From assembly GCA_026125665.1 (NCBI GenBank), contig JAHCKS010000004.1, positions 62,001 to 126,000 of the forward strand: a stretch of 64,000 bases of DNA. The letters run 5' to 3'. Made by a program: the position numbers and the translations under genes. The notes under the pieces are model-generated. The model saw only the letters and a program-made list of their open reading frames with translations. It ran no database searches and had not been told where the DNA came from. The stretch is from Rubrivivax sp. (GTDB lineage: Bacteria; Pseudomonadota; Gammaproteobacteria; Burkholderiales; Burkholderiaceae_C). Positions 57,486 through 64,000 of this stretch are shown here, one piece after another. The first letter of the stretch is position 1; each line of letters starts with the position of its first letter.

Positions 57486-58322
57486 TCATTCGAACGGGCC
57501 CTGGGTGACGAAGGCCCCGCCCTGGTAGAGCGCTGCCGGGTCGTCGAGGTCGATGGTGGGCTGGCGCGCCTCGAGCGCGGCGCGGAAGGGCTCCGAGCTG
57601 TCCGCCGGGCGGTAGCCGAGGTGGCGCGCCGACGTGTTGTCCCACCACGTGAGGCGGTTGTCGCTCATGCCGTAGACGATGGTGTGGCCGACGGCCGGCG
57701 CGGTGAGGGCGGCCGTCACGAGACGCTCCAGGTCGTCGTAGCTCAGCCAGGTGGCGAGCATGCGCCGGTCGCGTGGCTCGGGAAAGCTCGAGCCGATGCG
57801 CAGGCTCACCGTTTCCAGGCCGTAACGGTCGAAGTAGAACTGCGCGAGGTTCTCGCCGAAGGCCTTGCTCAGGCCGTAATAGCCGTCGGGCCGCGGTGAA
57901 AGCTTCGGCGAGATGGTCTCGTCCTGGCGGTAGAAGCCGGTGACGTGGTTGCTGCTGGCGAAGACGATGCGCTTCGTGCCGGCGACGCGCGCGGCCTCGT
58001 AGACGTGGTAGGTGCCCACGATGTTCGCAGGCAGGATGTCCTCGAAGGCGTGCTCGGTGGACACGCCGCCCAGGTGCACGACGGCGTCCACGCCGGCCAG
58101 CAGCGACAGGACGGCGGCCTTGTCGGCCAGCTGCGCCGGCATCACCTCCTCGTTCGGGCCGGTGGCGCCGAGCTCGGCGATGTCGCTGACGCGCAGCGTC
58201 TCGCACAGCCCGGCCAGGCGCGGCCGCAGCACGCGGCCGAGCCCGCCGGCGGCGCCCGTGAGCAGCAGGCGGCGAAAGCGCAGCCCGGTGGCGGGCGAGG
58301 CGGCGGCGGGAGCAGGCTTCAC
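57486..58322 (-). CDS. udh: uronate dehydrogenase (NAD-dependent)
   Basis: A 278-aa extended SDR. It has RLLLTGAAGGLGRVLRPRL (NAD loop), DAVVHLGGVSTEHAFEDIL, FASSNHVTGFY and the catalytic Tyr-x-x-x-Lys in YYGLSKAFGE; SLRIGSSFPEPRDRRML binds the uronate carboxylate in characterised Udh enzymes. It oxidises galacturonate or glucuronate to the aldaro-lactone. It is the first gene of a minus-strand run udh-dctP-dctQ-dctM-lactonase and has a matched promoter/operator 140 bp upstream. Confidence 0.9.
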   Translation of the reverse strand: MKPAPAAASPATGLRFRRLLLTGAAGGLGRVLRPRLAGLCETLRVSDIAELGATGPNEEVMPAQLADKAAVLSLLAGVDAVVHLGGVSTEHAFEDILPANIVGTYHVYEAARVAGTKRIVFASSNHVTGFYRQDETISPKLSPRPDGYYGLSKAFGENLAQFYFDRYGLETVSLRIGSSFPEPRDRRMLATWLSYDDLERLVTAALTAPAVGHTIVYGMSDNRLTWWDNTSARHLGYRPADSSEPFRAALEARQPTIDLDDPAALYQGGAFVTQGPFE

Positions 58323-58461
58323 GTGCGGTGGGGTGCTTCTTCAGGAGCGGACAGGCGTGGCGGCCGACCCGGTGCGGCAGGGGCGCGGTGGCGGCAAGGA
58401 CGGTCCGCAGCAGGGCGCCGATGCCGGCTTCGGGAACACGTGCATTGCGCCCGGTTGTCTG

Positions 58462-58502
58462 TTGTCGTACAAGAATCCTAGGCGCCGGTGCCGGCCTGTC
58501 AA
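58462..58502 (-). promoter_or_regulatory. udh operon promoter with palindromic operator
   Basis: On the minus strand, TTGACA (58502-58497), a 16-bp spacer and TAGGAT (58480-58475) form a sigma-70 promoter reading toward udh; transcription would begin near 58468. The palindromic 11-mer ttgtcgtacaa (58462-58472) covers that start point, as expected for a repressor of the FadR/UxuR type. A related 11-mer, ttgtacgatga, lies at 59348-59358 just ahead of the aldolase gene (8 of 11 identical in opposite orientation). The rest of the 286-bp udh-gntR gap holds no gene. Confidence 0.65.
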
Positions 58503-58608
58503 GTCTCGGCAACCCGCAGCGGGCGTGCGGCGCCGTTGCCGCGGCGTCGTCGGGCGCCGCGTCGCCGCTCAGCACCGACGCCCGTCCTCCCTCGAGAGCC
58601 CGCCGATC

Positions 58609-59358
58609 ATGACCCGCCTGTCGCGCGCCAGGCCCCGCACGCTGGCCGCCGAGCTCGTCGCGGCGCTGTCGGCGCGCATCCGCCGCGGCCGCCTGGCGCC
58701 GGGCCAGCAGCTGCCCACGGAGGCCGCCGTCATGGCCGAGTTCGGCGTCAGCCGCACCGTCGTGCGCGAGGCGCTGTCGCGCCTGCAGGCCGCCGGCCTC
58801 GTGCACACGCGCCACGGCGTGGGCACCTTTGTCGCCGCGCCTGCACCGCCGGGCGGCCGCGCACCCGCCTTCCGAATCGCCGCCGACCAGCTGGCGACGT
58901 TGGAGGACGTGGTCGCGATGCTCGAGCTGCGCATCGGCATCGAGACCGAGGCGGCCAGCCTGGCGGCGAAGCGGCGCAACGATGCCAACCTGCACGCGAT
59001 GCGCCGGCTGCTGGCCGAGTTCGCCGCGGCCGTCGAGGCCGGCGGCGACGCCGTGGCGGCCGACTTCGGGCTGCACCAGGAGATCGCGCGGGCGACGCAG
59101 AACCCGCACTTCGGCGGGCTGCTGGCCACGCTCGGCACGCGCATCATCCCGCGCGCACGGCTCGACCCCGCCGACGGCGGCCCCGAGCGCCTGGCCTACC
59201 TGCGGCGCGTGCACGCCGAGCACGAGAGCATCGTCGACGCCATCGCCGCCGGCGACGCCGACGCGGCGCGCGCGGCCATGCGCACGCACCTGTCGAACAG
59301 CCGCGAACGCCGCCGCCGCGAGGCGGCGGCTCGCCCGCTCGCTGATGTTGTACGATGA
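58609..59358 (+). CDS. GntR-family (FadR subfamily) transcriptional regulator
   Basis: A 249-aa regulator. The winged HTH (about 12-75) contains LPTEAAVMAEFGVSRTVVRE and LQAAGLVHTRHGVGTFV; the helical FCD domain (about 95-235) has LELRIGIETEAASLAAKR, FGLHQEIARATQNPHF and the metal-binding His in HAEHESIVDAI. It is divergent from udh and directly upstream of the aldolase gene, so it is the probable repressor of the uronate module, released by a uronate or aldarate. A palindrome at 58462-58472 is a plausible site. Confidence 0.9.
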   Translation: MTRLSRARPRTLAAELVAALSARIRRGRLAPGQQLPTEAAVMAEFGVSRTVVREALSRLQAAGLVHTRHGVGTFVAAPAPPGGRAPAFRIAADQLATLEDVVAMLELRIGIETEAASLAAKRRNDANLHAMRRLLAEFAAAVEAGGDAVAADFGLHQEIARATQNPHFGGLLATLGTRIIPRARLDPADGGPERLAYLRRVHAEHESIVDAIAAGDADAARAAMRTHLSNSRERRRREAAARPLADVVR

Positions 59359-59404
59359 CTGACGAGTGGCGGGCGCGTGTCGCCTGTCCCGGCCCCGGGG
59401 AACG

Positions 59405-60172
59405 ATGATGCGAGAGAACCGACTGCGCACGCTGTGGAAGGCCGGCAAGGCCGCCATCAACGGCTGGCTGGCCGTGCCCAGCGGCTTCAGCGCCGAGGTG
59501 ATGGCCAACCAGGGCTGGGATTCGCTGACCATCGACCTGCAGCACGGCGTCGTCGACTACGCCGCGATGGTCGGCATGCTGCAGGCCATCAGCACCACGG
59601 CCACGGTGCCCGTGGTGCGCGTGCCCTGGCTCGAGCCCGGCATCCTGATGAAGAGCCTGGACGCCGGGGCCTACGGCATCATCTGCCCGATGGTGAACAC
59701 GCGCGACGACGCGGCGCGCCTGGTCGCCTGGACGCACTACGCGCCGCAGGGCACGCGCAGCTTCGGGCCGGTGCGTGCGTCGATCTACGGCGGTGCCGAC
59801 TACCCCGAGAAGGCCAACTCGACCGTCGTCGTCTTCGCGATGATCGAGACGGCGCAGGCGCTGGACAACCTCGACGCGATCCTGTCGGTCGAGGGCCTGG
59901 ACGCGATCTACATCGGCCCGTCGGACCTCTCGCTGGCGCTGGGCTGCAAGCCGACCTTCGACGACGTCGATCCCAAGGTGGCCGATGCGATCAAGCACAT
60001 CGCCGAACGCGCCCGGGCGCACGGCGTGGTGGCCGGCGTGCACAACGGCCGGCCGGACGTGGCGCTGGCGCGCATCGCGATGGGCTTCCGCTTCGTCACG
60101 CTGTCGTCGGACGCGCGCATCCTGGCGAGCGGGTCGCAGCAGCTGCTCACGGCGATGGCGGCGGCGCGCTGA
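59405..60172 (+). CDS. HpcH/HpaI (GarL-type) aldolase family protein
   Basis: A 255-aa class II pyruvate aldolase. Key segments are WDSLTIDLQHGVVDYAAMV (catalytic His in LQHG), DAGAYGIICPMVNTRDDA, the metal ligands Glu in FAMIETAQALDNLD and Asp in GPSDLSLALG, and Arg in the GTRSFGPVRA loop. GarL-like members split 5-keto-4-deoxy-glucarate to pyruvate and tartronate semialdehyde, which fits the lactonase and udh nearby; the needed aldarate dehydratase is not in the window. The ATG at 59405 follows ggggaacg. Confidence 0.9.
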   Translation: MMRENRLRTLWKAGKAAINGWLAVPSGFSAEVMANQGWDSLTIDLQHGVVDYAAMVGMLQAISTTATVPVVRVPWLEPGILMKSLDAGAYGIICPMVNTRDDAARLVAWTHYAPQGTRSFGPVRASIYGGADYPEKANSTVVVFAMIETAQALDNLDAILSVEGLDAIYIGPSDLSLALGCKPTFDDVDPKVADAIKHIAERARAHGVVAGVHNGRPDVALARIAMGFRFVTLSSDARILASGSQQLLTAMAAAR

Positions 60173-60265
60173 CTGTTGATCTGTGCGGGTGGTGGCGGGC
60201 CGATCCGGCACCGTCGGTGGTGTCCCGTCAGAGACGGAAGCGACGACGCGTCGTCGATGCCGGGG

Positions 60266-60587
60266 TCAGTCGCCGGCGCGCAGCAGCGCTGCCGGTGACA
60301 GGTGCATGCGCGCCCACAGCATGCGCGCGCCGGCGCCCAGGCTCAGCGACGAGGCCCGCCAGCAGCAGCAGCGACGTCTTCCCCGACCCCGACGGGCCGA
60401 CCACCGCCACGGCCTGCCCGGCGGCGATCTCGAGGTCGATGTCGCGCAGCACGTCGACGCGTGCGCCGCCGGCGAGCGTGTAGTGCAGCGACAGGCGCCG
60501 CAGCGCCACTGCCGGTGTCGCCGGCGCCACGGTGGCGCCGGCATCAGCGCGCGCGGGCTCCGTGCGCGACGAGGCGGCCGTGCTCAC
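60266..60587 (-). pseudogene. truncated ABC transporter ATPase remnant
   Basis: The N-terminal part of a LolD/YbbA-type ATPase: VALRRLSLHYTLAGGARVDV, LRDIDLEIAAGQAVAVVG and the Walker A GPSGSGKTSLLLLAGL. After Walker A the coding breaks; Q-loop, ABC signature and Walker B are all missing. In the neighbouring frame, 26 more residues (MLWARMHLSPAALLRAGD at the end) look like the C-terminal tail of an FtsX-type permease, so an internal deletion probably fused an ATPase gene to its permease. The GTG at 60587 overlaps the stop of the upstream gene (GTGA). An intact FtsX-type permease lies 1.7 kb away on the other strand. Confidence 0.7.
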
Positions 60588-60949
60588 GACGCCAGCTTCA
60601 CCGCCGTGCCGCTGACGCACACCATCATCATGCCGTTGGTCTCGCCCAGCACCTCGTAGTCGAAGTCGATGCCGACGACGCCGTCGGCACCGAGCTCGCG
60701 CGCCGCCGCGACGAGGTCCTCCACCGCCGCGTCGCGCGCGCCGGACAGCGCCCGCTCGTAGCCGCCGGCGCGGCCGCCGACGATGTCGCGCACCGAGGAG
60801 AACATGTCGCGGAAGATGTTGGCGCCGATGATCGCCTCGCCGTGCACGACACCCAGCCAAGCCGCGACGCGCGGCCCGCCGTCGCTGCCCGCGCCGGGCA
60901 GCACGGTGGCGAGCAGGAAGTTCCTGTCCTGCTTGGAGAACCAGCCCAT
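60584..60949 (-). CDS. YbjQ/UPF0145 family protein
   Basis: A 121-aa member of the YbjQ (heavy-metal-binding, pentamer-forming) family. Landmarks are [55 protein letters not shown] and [13 protein letters not shown]. Function is unknown. Start 60949 has ggaggc upstream. The stop is shared with the GTG of the ABC remnant, so the ATPase was once coupled to it. Confidence 0.88.
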   Translation of the reverse strand: MGWFSKQDRNFLLATVLPGAGSDGGPRVAAWLGVVHGEAIIGANIFRDMFSSVRDIVGGRAGGYERALSGARDAAVEDLVAAARELGADGVVGIDFDYEVLGETNGMMMVCVSGTAVKLAS

Positions 60950-61046
60950 GGGAGCCTCCGGTGGAAGACGACGCTGCATTCTTGCCCCAGGGAGGGCGCC
61001 GGCGGGCACGAGCGGGGTTTCACCGCACGGTGCGCGGGCCATTGCG

Positions 61047-61113
61047 GCGTGGCCGTTGCCGTGCGGCCGTGTTCGTGTGGCCGTGTTCGTGTCGCGGTCT
61101 TCGTGTGGCCGTC
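61047..61113. repeat. 14-bp tandem repeat
   Basis: Nearly five imperfect copies of a 14-bp unit (gtgtggccgtgttc) occur at 61047-61060, 61061-61074, 61075-61088, 61089-61102 and 61103-61113, in the 267-bp gap upstream of the ybjQ-like gene and downstream of the dioxygenase gene. No gene or clear promoter is seen in this gap. Confidence 0.75.
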
Positions 61114-61216
61114 AGCCTGCGGCCCTCGGCCGATGCCCGTCCTCGAGCCGCGCTCACGCACCCGCCGTCGGTGGCCGGCCGTTGCCCGGCACCGCCTCCC
61201 GGCGGCCGCCCACCGC

Positions 61217-62095
61217 TCAGTGCCGCAGCGCCTCGTCGAGGCGCGCCGCGCCGGCGCCGAAGGCGTAGGCATCCATGCCGAGGTCGCCGAACGTCAGGCT
61301 GGCGTGGAGGCGCCGGGCCGGTGTGTCGCGGCCGCCGGCACCGGCCGCCACGTAGAAGGGCAGCAGGTGCTCGTCGGTCGGATGCATCAGCGCGGCGTGC
61401 GGCGCCAGGCGGCGGTAGTCGAAGAGCGGCTCCCACGCCGCCGCCTCGCCCTGCGCGCGGAACCAGTCGCGGAAGGCCGTGCTCTCGGGCGTGGCCGGCT
61501 GGTCTGCGTTCAGCCGCCCGCCGGCGAAGACGCGCCTGAGGTTGTGCGTGATGCTGCCGCTGCCCATCACCAGCACGCCTTCGGCGGCGAGCGGAGCGAG
61601 CGCCTCGCCGAGCGCGAAGAGCCGGGCGGGCGACCAGTCCGGCGGCCAGGCGAGCGGCAGCACCGGCACGTCGGCGTCTGGGAACATGTAGCGCAGCGGC
61701 GTCCAGATGCCGTGGTCGAGGCCGCCCTCGGCCACGACGTGTGCGGGCAGACCGGCCTCGGCGAGCAGCGCGGCCACGCGTTCGGCGAGCGCCGGGGCGC
61801 CCGGAGCGTCGTAGCGCAGCGTGTACAGCTTCGGGTCGAAGCCGCCGAAGTCGTGGACCGCGGCGTGCCTGGGCGCGGCCAGCAGCGCGGGCTCGCGCGT
61901 CAGGCTGTGCGCCGAGACGGCGACGATGGCCCGCGGGCGGCCGAAAGCGCGCTCGATCGCCGGCCCCAGGCGCTGCATGAAGGCACCGGCCTCGCGCGGT
62001 TCGAGTGCCGTCATCGGCGAGCCGTGGCTGATGAAGATCGGGGGAACGGCGGCAGGTCGTGCGCTCGCGGCGGGGGTGGCGTCCATGGCCGACAT
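61217..62095 (-). CDS. ygiD: 4,5-DOPA dioxygenase-type extradiol dioxygenase
   Basis: A 292-aa class III extradiol ring-cleavage dioxygenase of the DODA/YgiD group. Metal ligands appear in IFISHGSPMTAL (His), AHSLTREP (His), GGLDHGIWTPLRYM (His) and VMGSGSITHNLRR (His). It may cleave catechol-like compounds; in E. coli YgiD acts on DOPA but the physiological role is unclear. Start 62095 (MSAMDATP) or 62086 (MDATP) cannot be separated. It is divergent from the FtsX-type permease gene, 151 bp away. Confidence 0.88.
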   Translation of the reverse strand: MSAMDATPAASARPAAVPPIFISHGSPMTALEPREAGAFMQRLGPAIERAFGRPRAIVAVSAHSLTREPALLAAPRHAAVHDFGGFDPKLYTLRYDAPGAPALAERVAALLAEAGLPAHVVAEGGLDHGIWTPLRYMFPDADVPVLPLAWPPDWSPARLFALGEALAPLAAEGVLVMGSGSITHNLRRVFAGGRLNADQPATPESTAFRDWFRAQGEAAAWEPLFDYRRLAPHAALMHPTDEHLLPFYVAAGAGGRDTPARRLHASLTFGDLGMDAYAFGAGAARLDEALRH

Positions 62096-62246
62096 TGGAG
62101 CACCGCGGCAGTGCTCGCGCGTTCAAGCGGGTTGCACGCTCGGTTCGGCGGCCACGCGCCGGGGCCGCGACCCGGCGGCGCCGGGCGCGGGGGCTTGCGG
62201 ATTCGGCTACCGTGGCGGTTCGCCCAGCCTCGCCGAGGACGCACCG

Positions 62247-64000
62247 TTGAACGCCGACACCGCCACCCCGCCCGCCGCCACGCCTTCGCAAGTGCGCCCG
62301 CTCTCGCCGCCCGGGCTGCTCGCGCTCGCCTGGCGGCAGACGAGGCGCGACCTGCGGGCGGGCGAGCTGCGCCTGCTCGCCGTGGCCGTGGTGCTGGCTG
62401 TCGCCGCGCTGACGGCGGTCGGGTTCTTCGCCGACCGCCTGGCCACGGGCTTGAAGCGCGACGCGCGCCAGCTGCTCGGCGGCGACGCGGTGGTCGTCAC
62501 CGACAAGCCGGCGCCGGCCGAACTGCTGACGGTGGCGCGCCAGCTCGGGCTGGCCACGGCGCAGACGGTGGAGTTCCCGAGCATGGCCCGCGCCGGCGAG
62601 GCGCAAGGCGGGGCCACGCGCCTCGTCTCGGTGAAGGCGGTGACGCCGGGCTACCCGCTGCGCGGCCGCCTGCAGGTGCGCGACGCGCCGGGCAGTGCCC
62701 CGCGCCCGGCCACCGAGGCACCCGCGCCCGGCACGGTGTGGGTCGATGCGCCGCTGCTCGACGCGCTGGCGCTGCGCCTGAACGACACGCTGCTGCTCGG
62801 CGAGGCGGCGCTCACGATCACGCGCATCATCGTCATCGAGCCCGACCGCGGTGCCGGCTTCCTGGCCTTCGCGCCGCGCGTGCTGATGGCCGAGGCCGAC
62901 CTCGCCGCCACCGGGCTCATCCAGCCGGCCAGCCGCGTCAGCTACCGCCTGGCGGTGGCCTCGCCCGGCAACGGCGAAGAGGCGGTGCGCGAGTTCGTGC
63001 GCGATGTCGAGGAGCGCATCAAGACCGTGCCGCTGCGCGGCACGCGTGTCGACTCGTTCTCCAGCGGCCGGCCCGAAATGCGGCAGACGCTCGACCGCGC
63101 CGAGCGTTTCCTCAACCTCGTGGCGCTGCTGGCGGCGCTGCTGGCGGCGGTGGCGGTGGGCATCGCGGCGCGCGACTTCGCCGAGCGCCACCTCGACGAC
63201 TGCGCGATGCTGCGCGTGCTGGGGCTGGCGCAGCGGCGCATCGCCGGCGCCTACGCGCTGGAGTTCGGCTTCGTCGGGGTCGTGGCCAGTGCCGTCGGCG
63301 TGGCGATCGGCTTCGCGGTGCACTTCGTGTTCGTGCTGCTGCTCGCCGGCCTGCTCGATGCGCAGCTGCCGCCGGCGGGCCTGTGGCCGGCGGCATTCGG
63401 CCTGGGTGTCGGGCTGACGCTGCTGGCCGCCTTCGGCTTGCCGCCGGTGCTGCAGCTGGCGCGCGTGCCGCCGCTGCGCGTGATCCGGCGCGACGTCGGC
63501 GGCCTGAAGGCCGGCTCGCTGCTCGTGCTGCTGGCCGGCACGGCCGGGTTCGTGGCGCTGCTGATGGCGGTGTCGGCCGACACCAAGCTCGGCCTCATCG
63601 CCGTGGGCGGCTTCGCCGGCGCGGTGGCGCTGTTCGCGCTGCTCGGCTGGGGCGCGGTGCACCTGCTGCGCCGGGCGATGCCGGAGGCGCACGCGCCACG
63701 CTGGTGGACCTTCGGTGCGGGCGTGCCGCGCTGGCTGGTGCTGGCCACGCGCCAGGTGGCGGCACGACCGGCCTACGCGGTCTTGCAGGTCTCGGCGCTG
63801 GCGGTCGGGCTGCTGGCGCTGGTGCTGCTGGTGCTGCTGCGCACCGATCTCATCGCCAGCTGGCGCCGCGCCACGCCGGCCGATGCGCCCAACCGCTTCG
63901 TCATCAACCTGCAGCCCGAGCAGGTGCAGCCGTTCCGCGAGACGATCGAGGCGGCCGGCGTGAAGCGCTACGACCTCTACCCGATGATCCGCGGGCGCCT
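62247..64000 (+). CDS. FtsX-family ABC transporter permease (YbbP-like), 3' end beyond window
   Basis: The first 584 codons of a large permease, open from a TTG at 62247 to the window end. The opening is PGLLALAWRQTRRDLRAGEL, LLAVAVVLAVAALTAVGFF, a MacB-like periplasmic domain (DARQLLGGDAVVV, GYPLRGRLQVRD, RVDSFSSGRPEMRQTLDRAE), then a helix bundle ending LQLARVPPLRVIRRDVGG and a second set starting PRWLVLATRQVAARPAYAVL. This is the two-FtsX-unit YbbP layout of about 830 aa. Such permeases work with a LolD/YbbA ATPase in lipid or lysophospholipid handling. It starts with TTG, so start choice is tentative. Its expected ATPase partner is only a remnant in the window. Confidence 0.88.
   Translation, partial: MNADTATPPAATPSQVRPLSPPGLLALAWRQTRRDLRAGELRLLAVAVVLAVAALTAVGFFADRLATGLKRDARQLLGGDAVVVTDKPAPAELLTVARQLGLATAQTVEFPSMARAGEAQGGATRLVSVKAVTPGYPLRGRLQVRDAPGSAPRPATEAPAPGTVWVDAPLLDALALRLNDTLLLGEAALTITRIIVIEPDRGAGFLAFAPRVLMAEADLAATGLIQPASRVSYRLAVASPGNGEEAVREFVRDVEERIKTVPLRGTRVDSFSSGRPEMRQTLDRAERFLNLVALLAALLAAVAVGIAARDFAERHLDDCAMLRVLGLAQRRIAGAYALEFGFVGVVASAVGVAIGFAVHFVFVLLLAGLLDAQLPPAGLWPAAFGLGVGLTLLAAFGLPPVLQLARVPPLRVIRRDVGGLKAGSLLVLLAGTAGFVALLMAVSADTKLGLIAVGGFAGAVALFALLGWGAVHLLRRAMPEAHAPRWWTFGAGVPRWLVLATRQVAARPAYAVLQVSALAVGLLALVLLVLLRTDLIASWRRATPADAPNRFVINLQPEQVQPFRETIEAAGVKRYDLYPMIRGR

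Overview
The window is about 64 kb of chromosome from a very GC-rich (by eye around 70%) betaproteobacterium, most likely Burkholderiales of the Rubrivivax/Leptothrix/Methylibium type. The inference rests on family content: a 974-aa NrdA with two ATP-cones, an AlgP/H1-like Lys-Ala histone, a Bug (TctC-type) binding protein, DUF2917 beside a LysR gene, DUF6279 and DUF4136 lipoproteins, PmdAB, PaaZ and SgaA. No rRNA, tRNA, CRISPR array, prophage or intact insertion sequence was seen.

Layout. 1-9.5 kb: class Ia ribonucleotide reductase (nrdA, nrdB) behind a promoter carrying a pair of NrdR boxes, a histone H1-like gene with a strong terminator, then a run joined by ATGA/GTGA overlaps: an atypically AT-rich helical-repeat gene, purE, purK and a Sua5-type tsaC. 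9.5-18.8 kb: GDSL-like lipoprotein, SemiSWEET, DMT exporter, tsaB-rimI-uracil-DNA glycosylase, a PAS-PAS-GGDEF-EAL protein, glmU and a head-to-head DUF6279 lipoprotein. tsaC and tsaB both serve the tRNA t6A modification, and ttcA adds another tRNA modification. 18.8-33.5 kb: mostly housekeeping genes (DUF4136, ttcA, GNAT, SDR, NDUFAF7-like methyltransferase, FHA-EAL protein, an HD-less CCA enzyme, GST, NDUFA9-like protein, a frameshifted lytic transglycosylase, LysR/DUF2917, TfoX-like, 5-formyl-THF cyclo-ligase).

33.5-53 kb is accessory metabolism and envelope: MFS carrier, paaZ, a gabD-like dehydrogenase, a two-gene locus encoding an exported beta-propeller/caspase protein (C14 His-Cys dyad intact) and a 930-aa lipoprotein, a Bug binding protein, a patatin, protocatechuate 4,5-dioxygenase (pmdA, pmdB) with a divergent LysR gene, a frameshifted aldo/keto reductase and sgaA. 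The caspase/lipoprotein pair is the best candidate for an undescribed system.

53.1-60.2 kb: after a pair of inverted, base-pairing-conserved hairpin repeats comes a coherent uronate/aldarate module: udh, TRAP transporter dctPQM and a SMP-30 lactonase on the minus strand, with divergent FadR-type gntR and an HpcH/HpaI aldolase on the plus strand. A TTGACA promoter with a palindromic operator at its start point sits between. 60.2-64 kb: a remnant ABC ATPase coupled to a ybjQ-like gene, a 14-bp tandem repeat, a DODA-type dioxygenase, and the first 584 codons of an FtsX-type permease running off the end.

Two genes (transglycosylase, aldo/keto reductase) break frame inside GC-rich runs. They may be real pseudogenes or indel errors, and the reads should decide. 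Starts were chosen by eye from ribosome-binding sites, overlaps and family N-termini.
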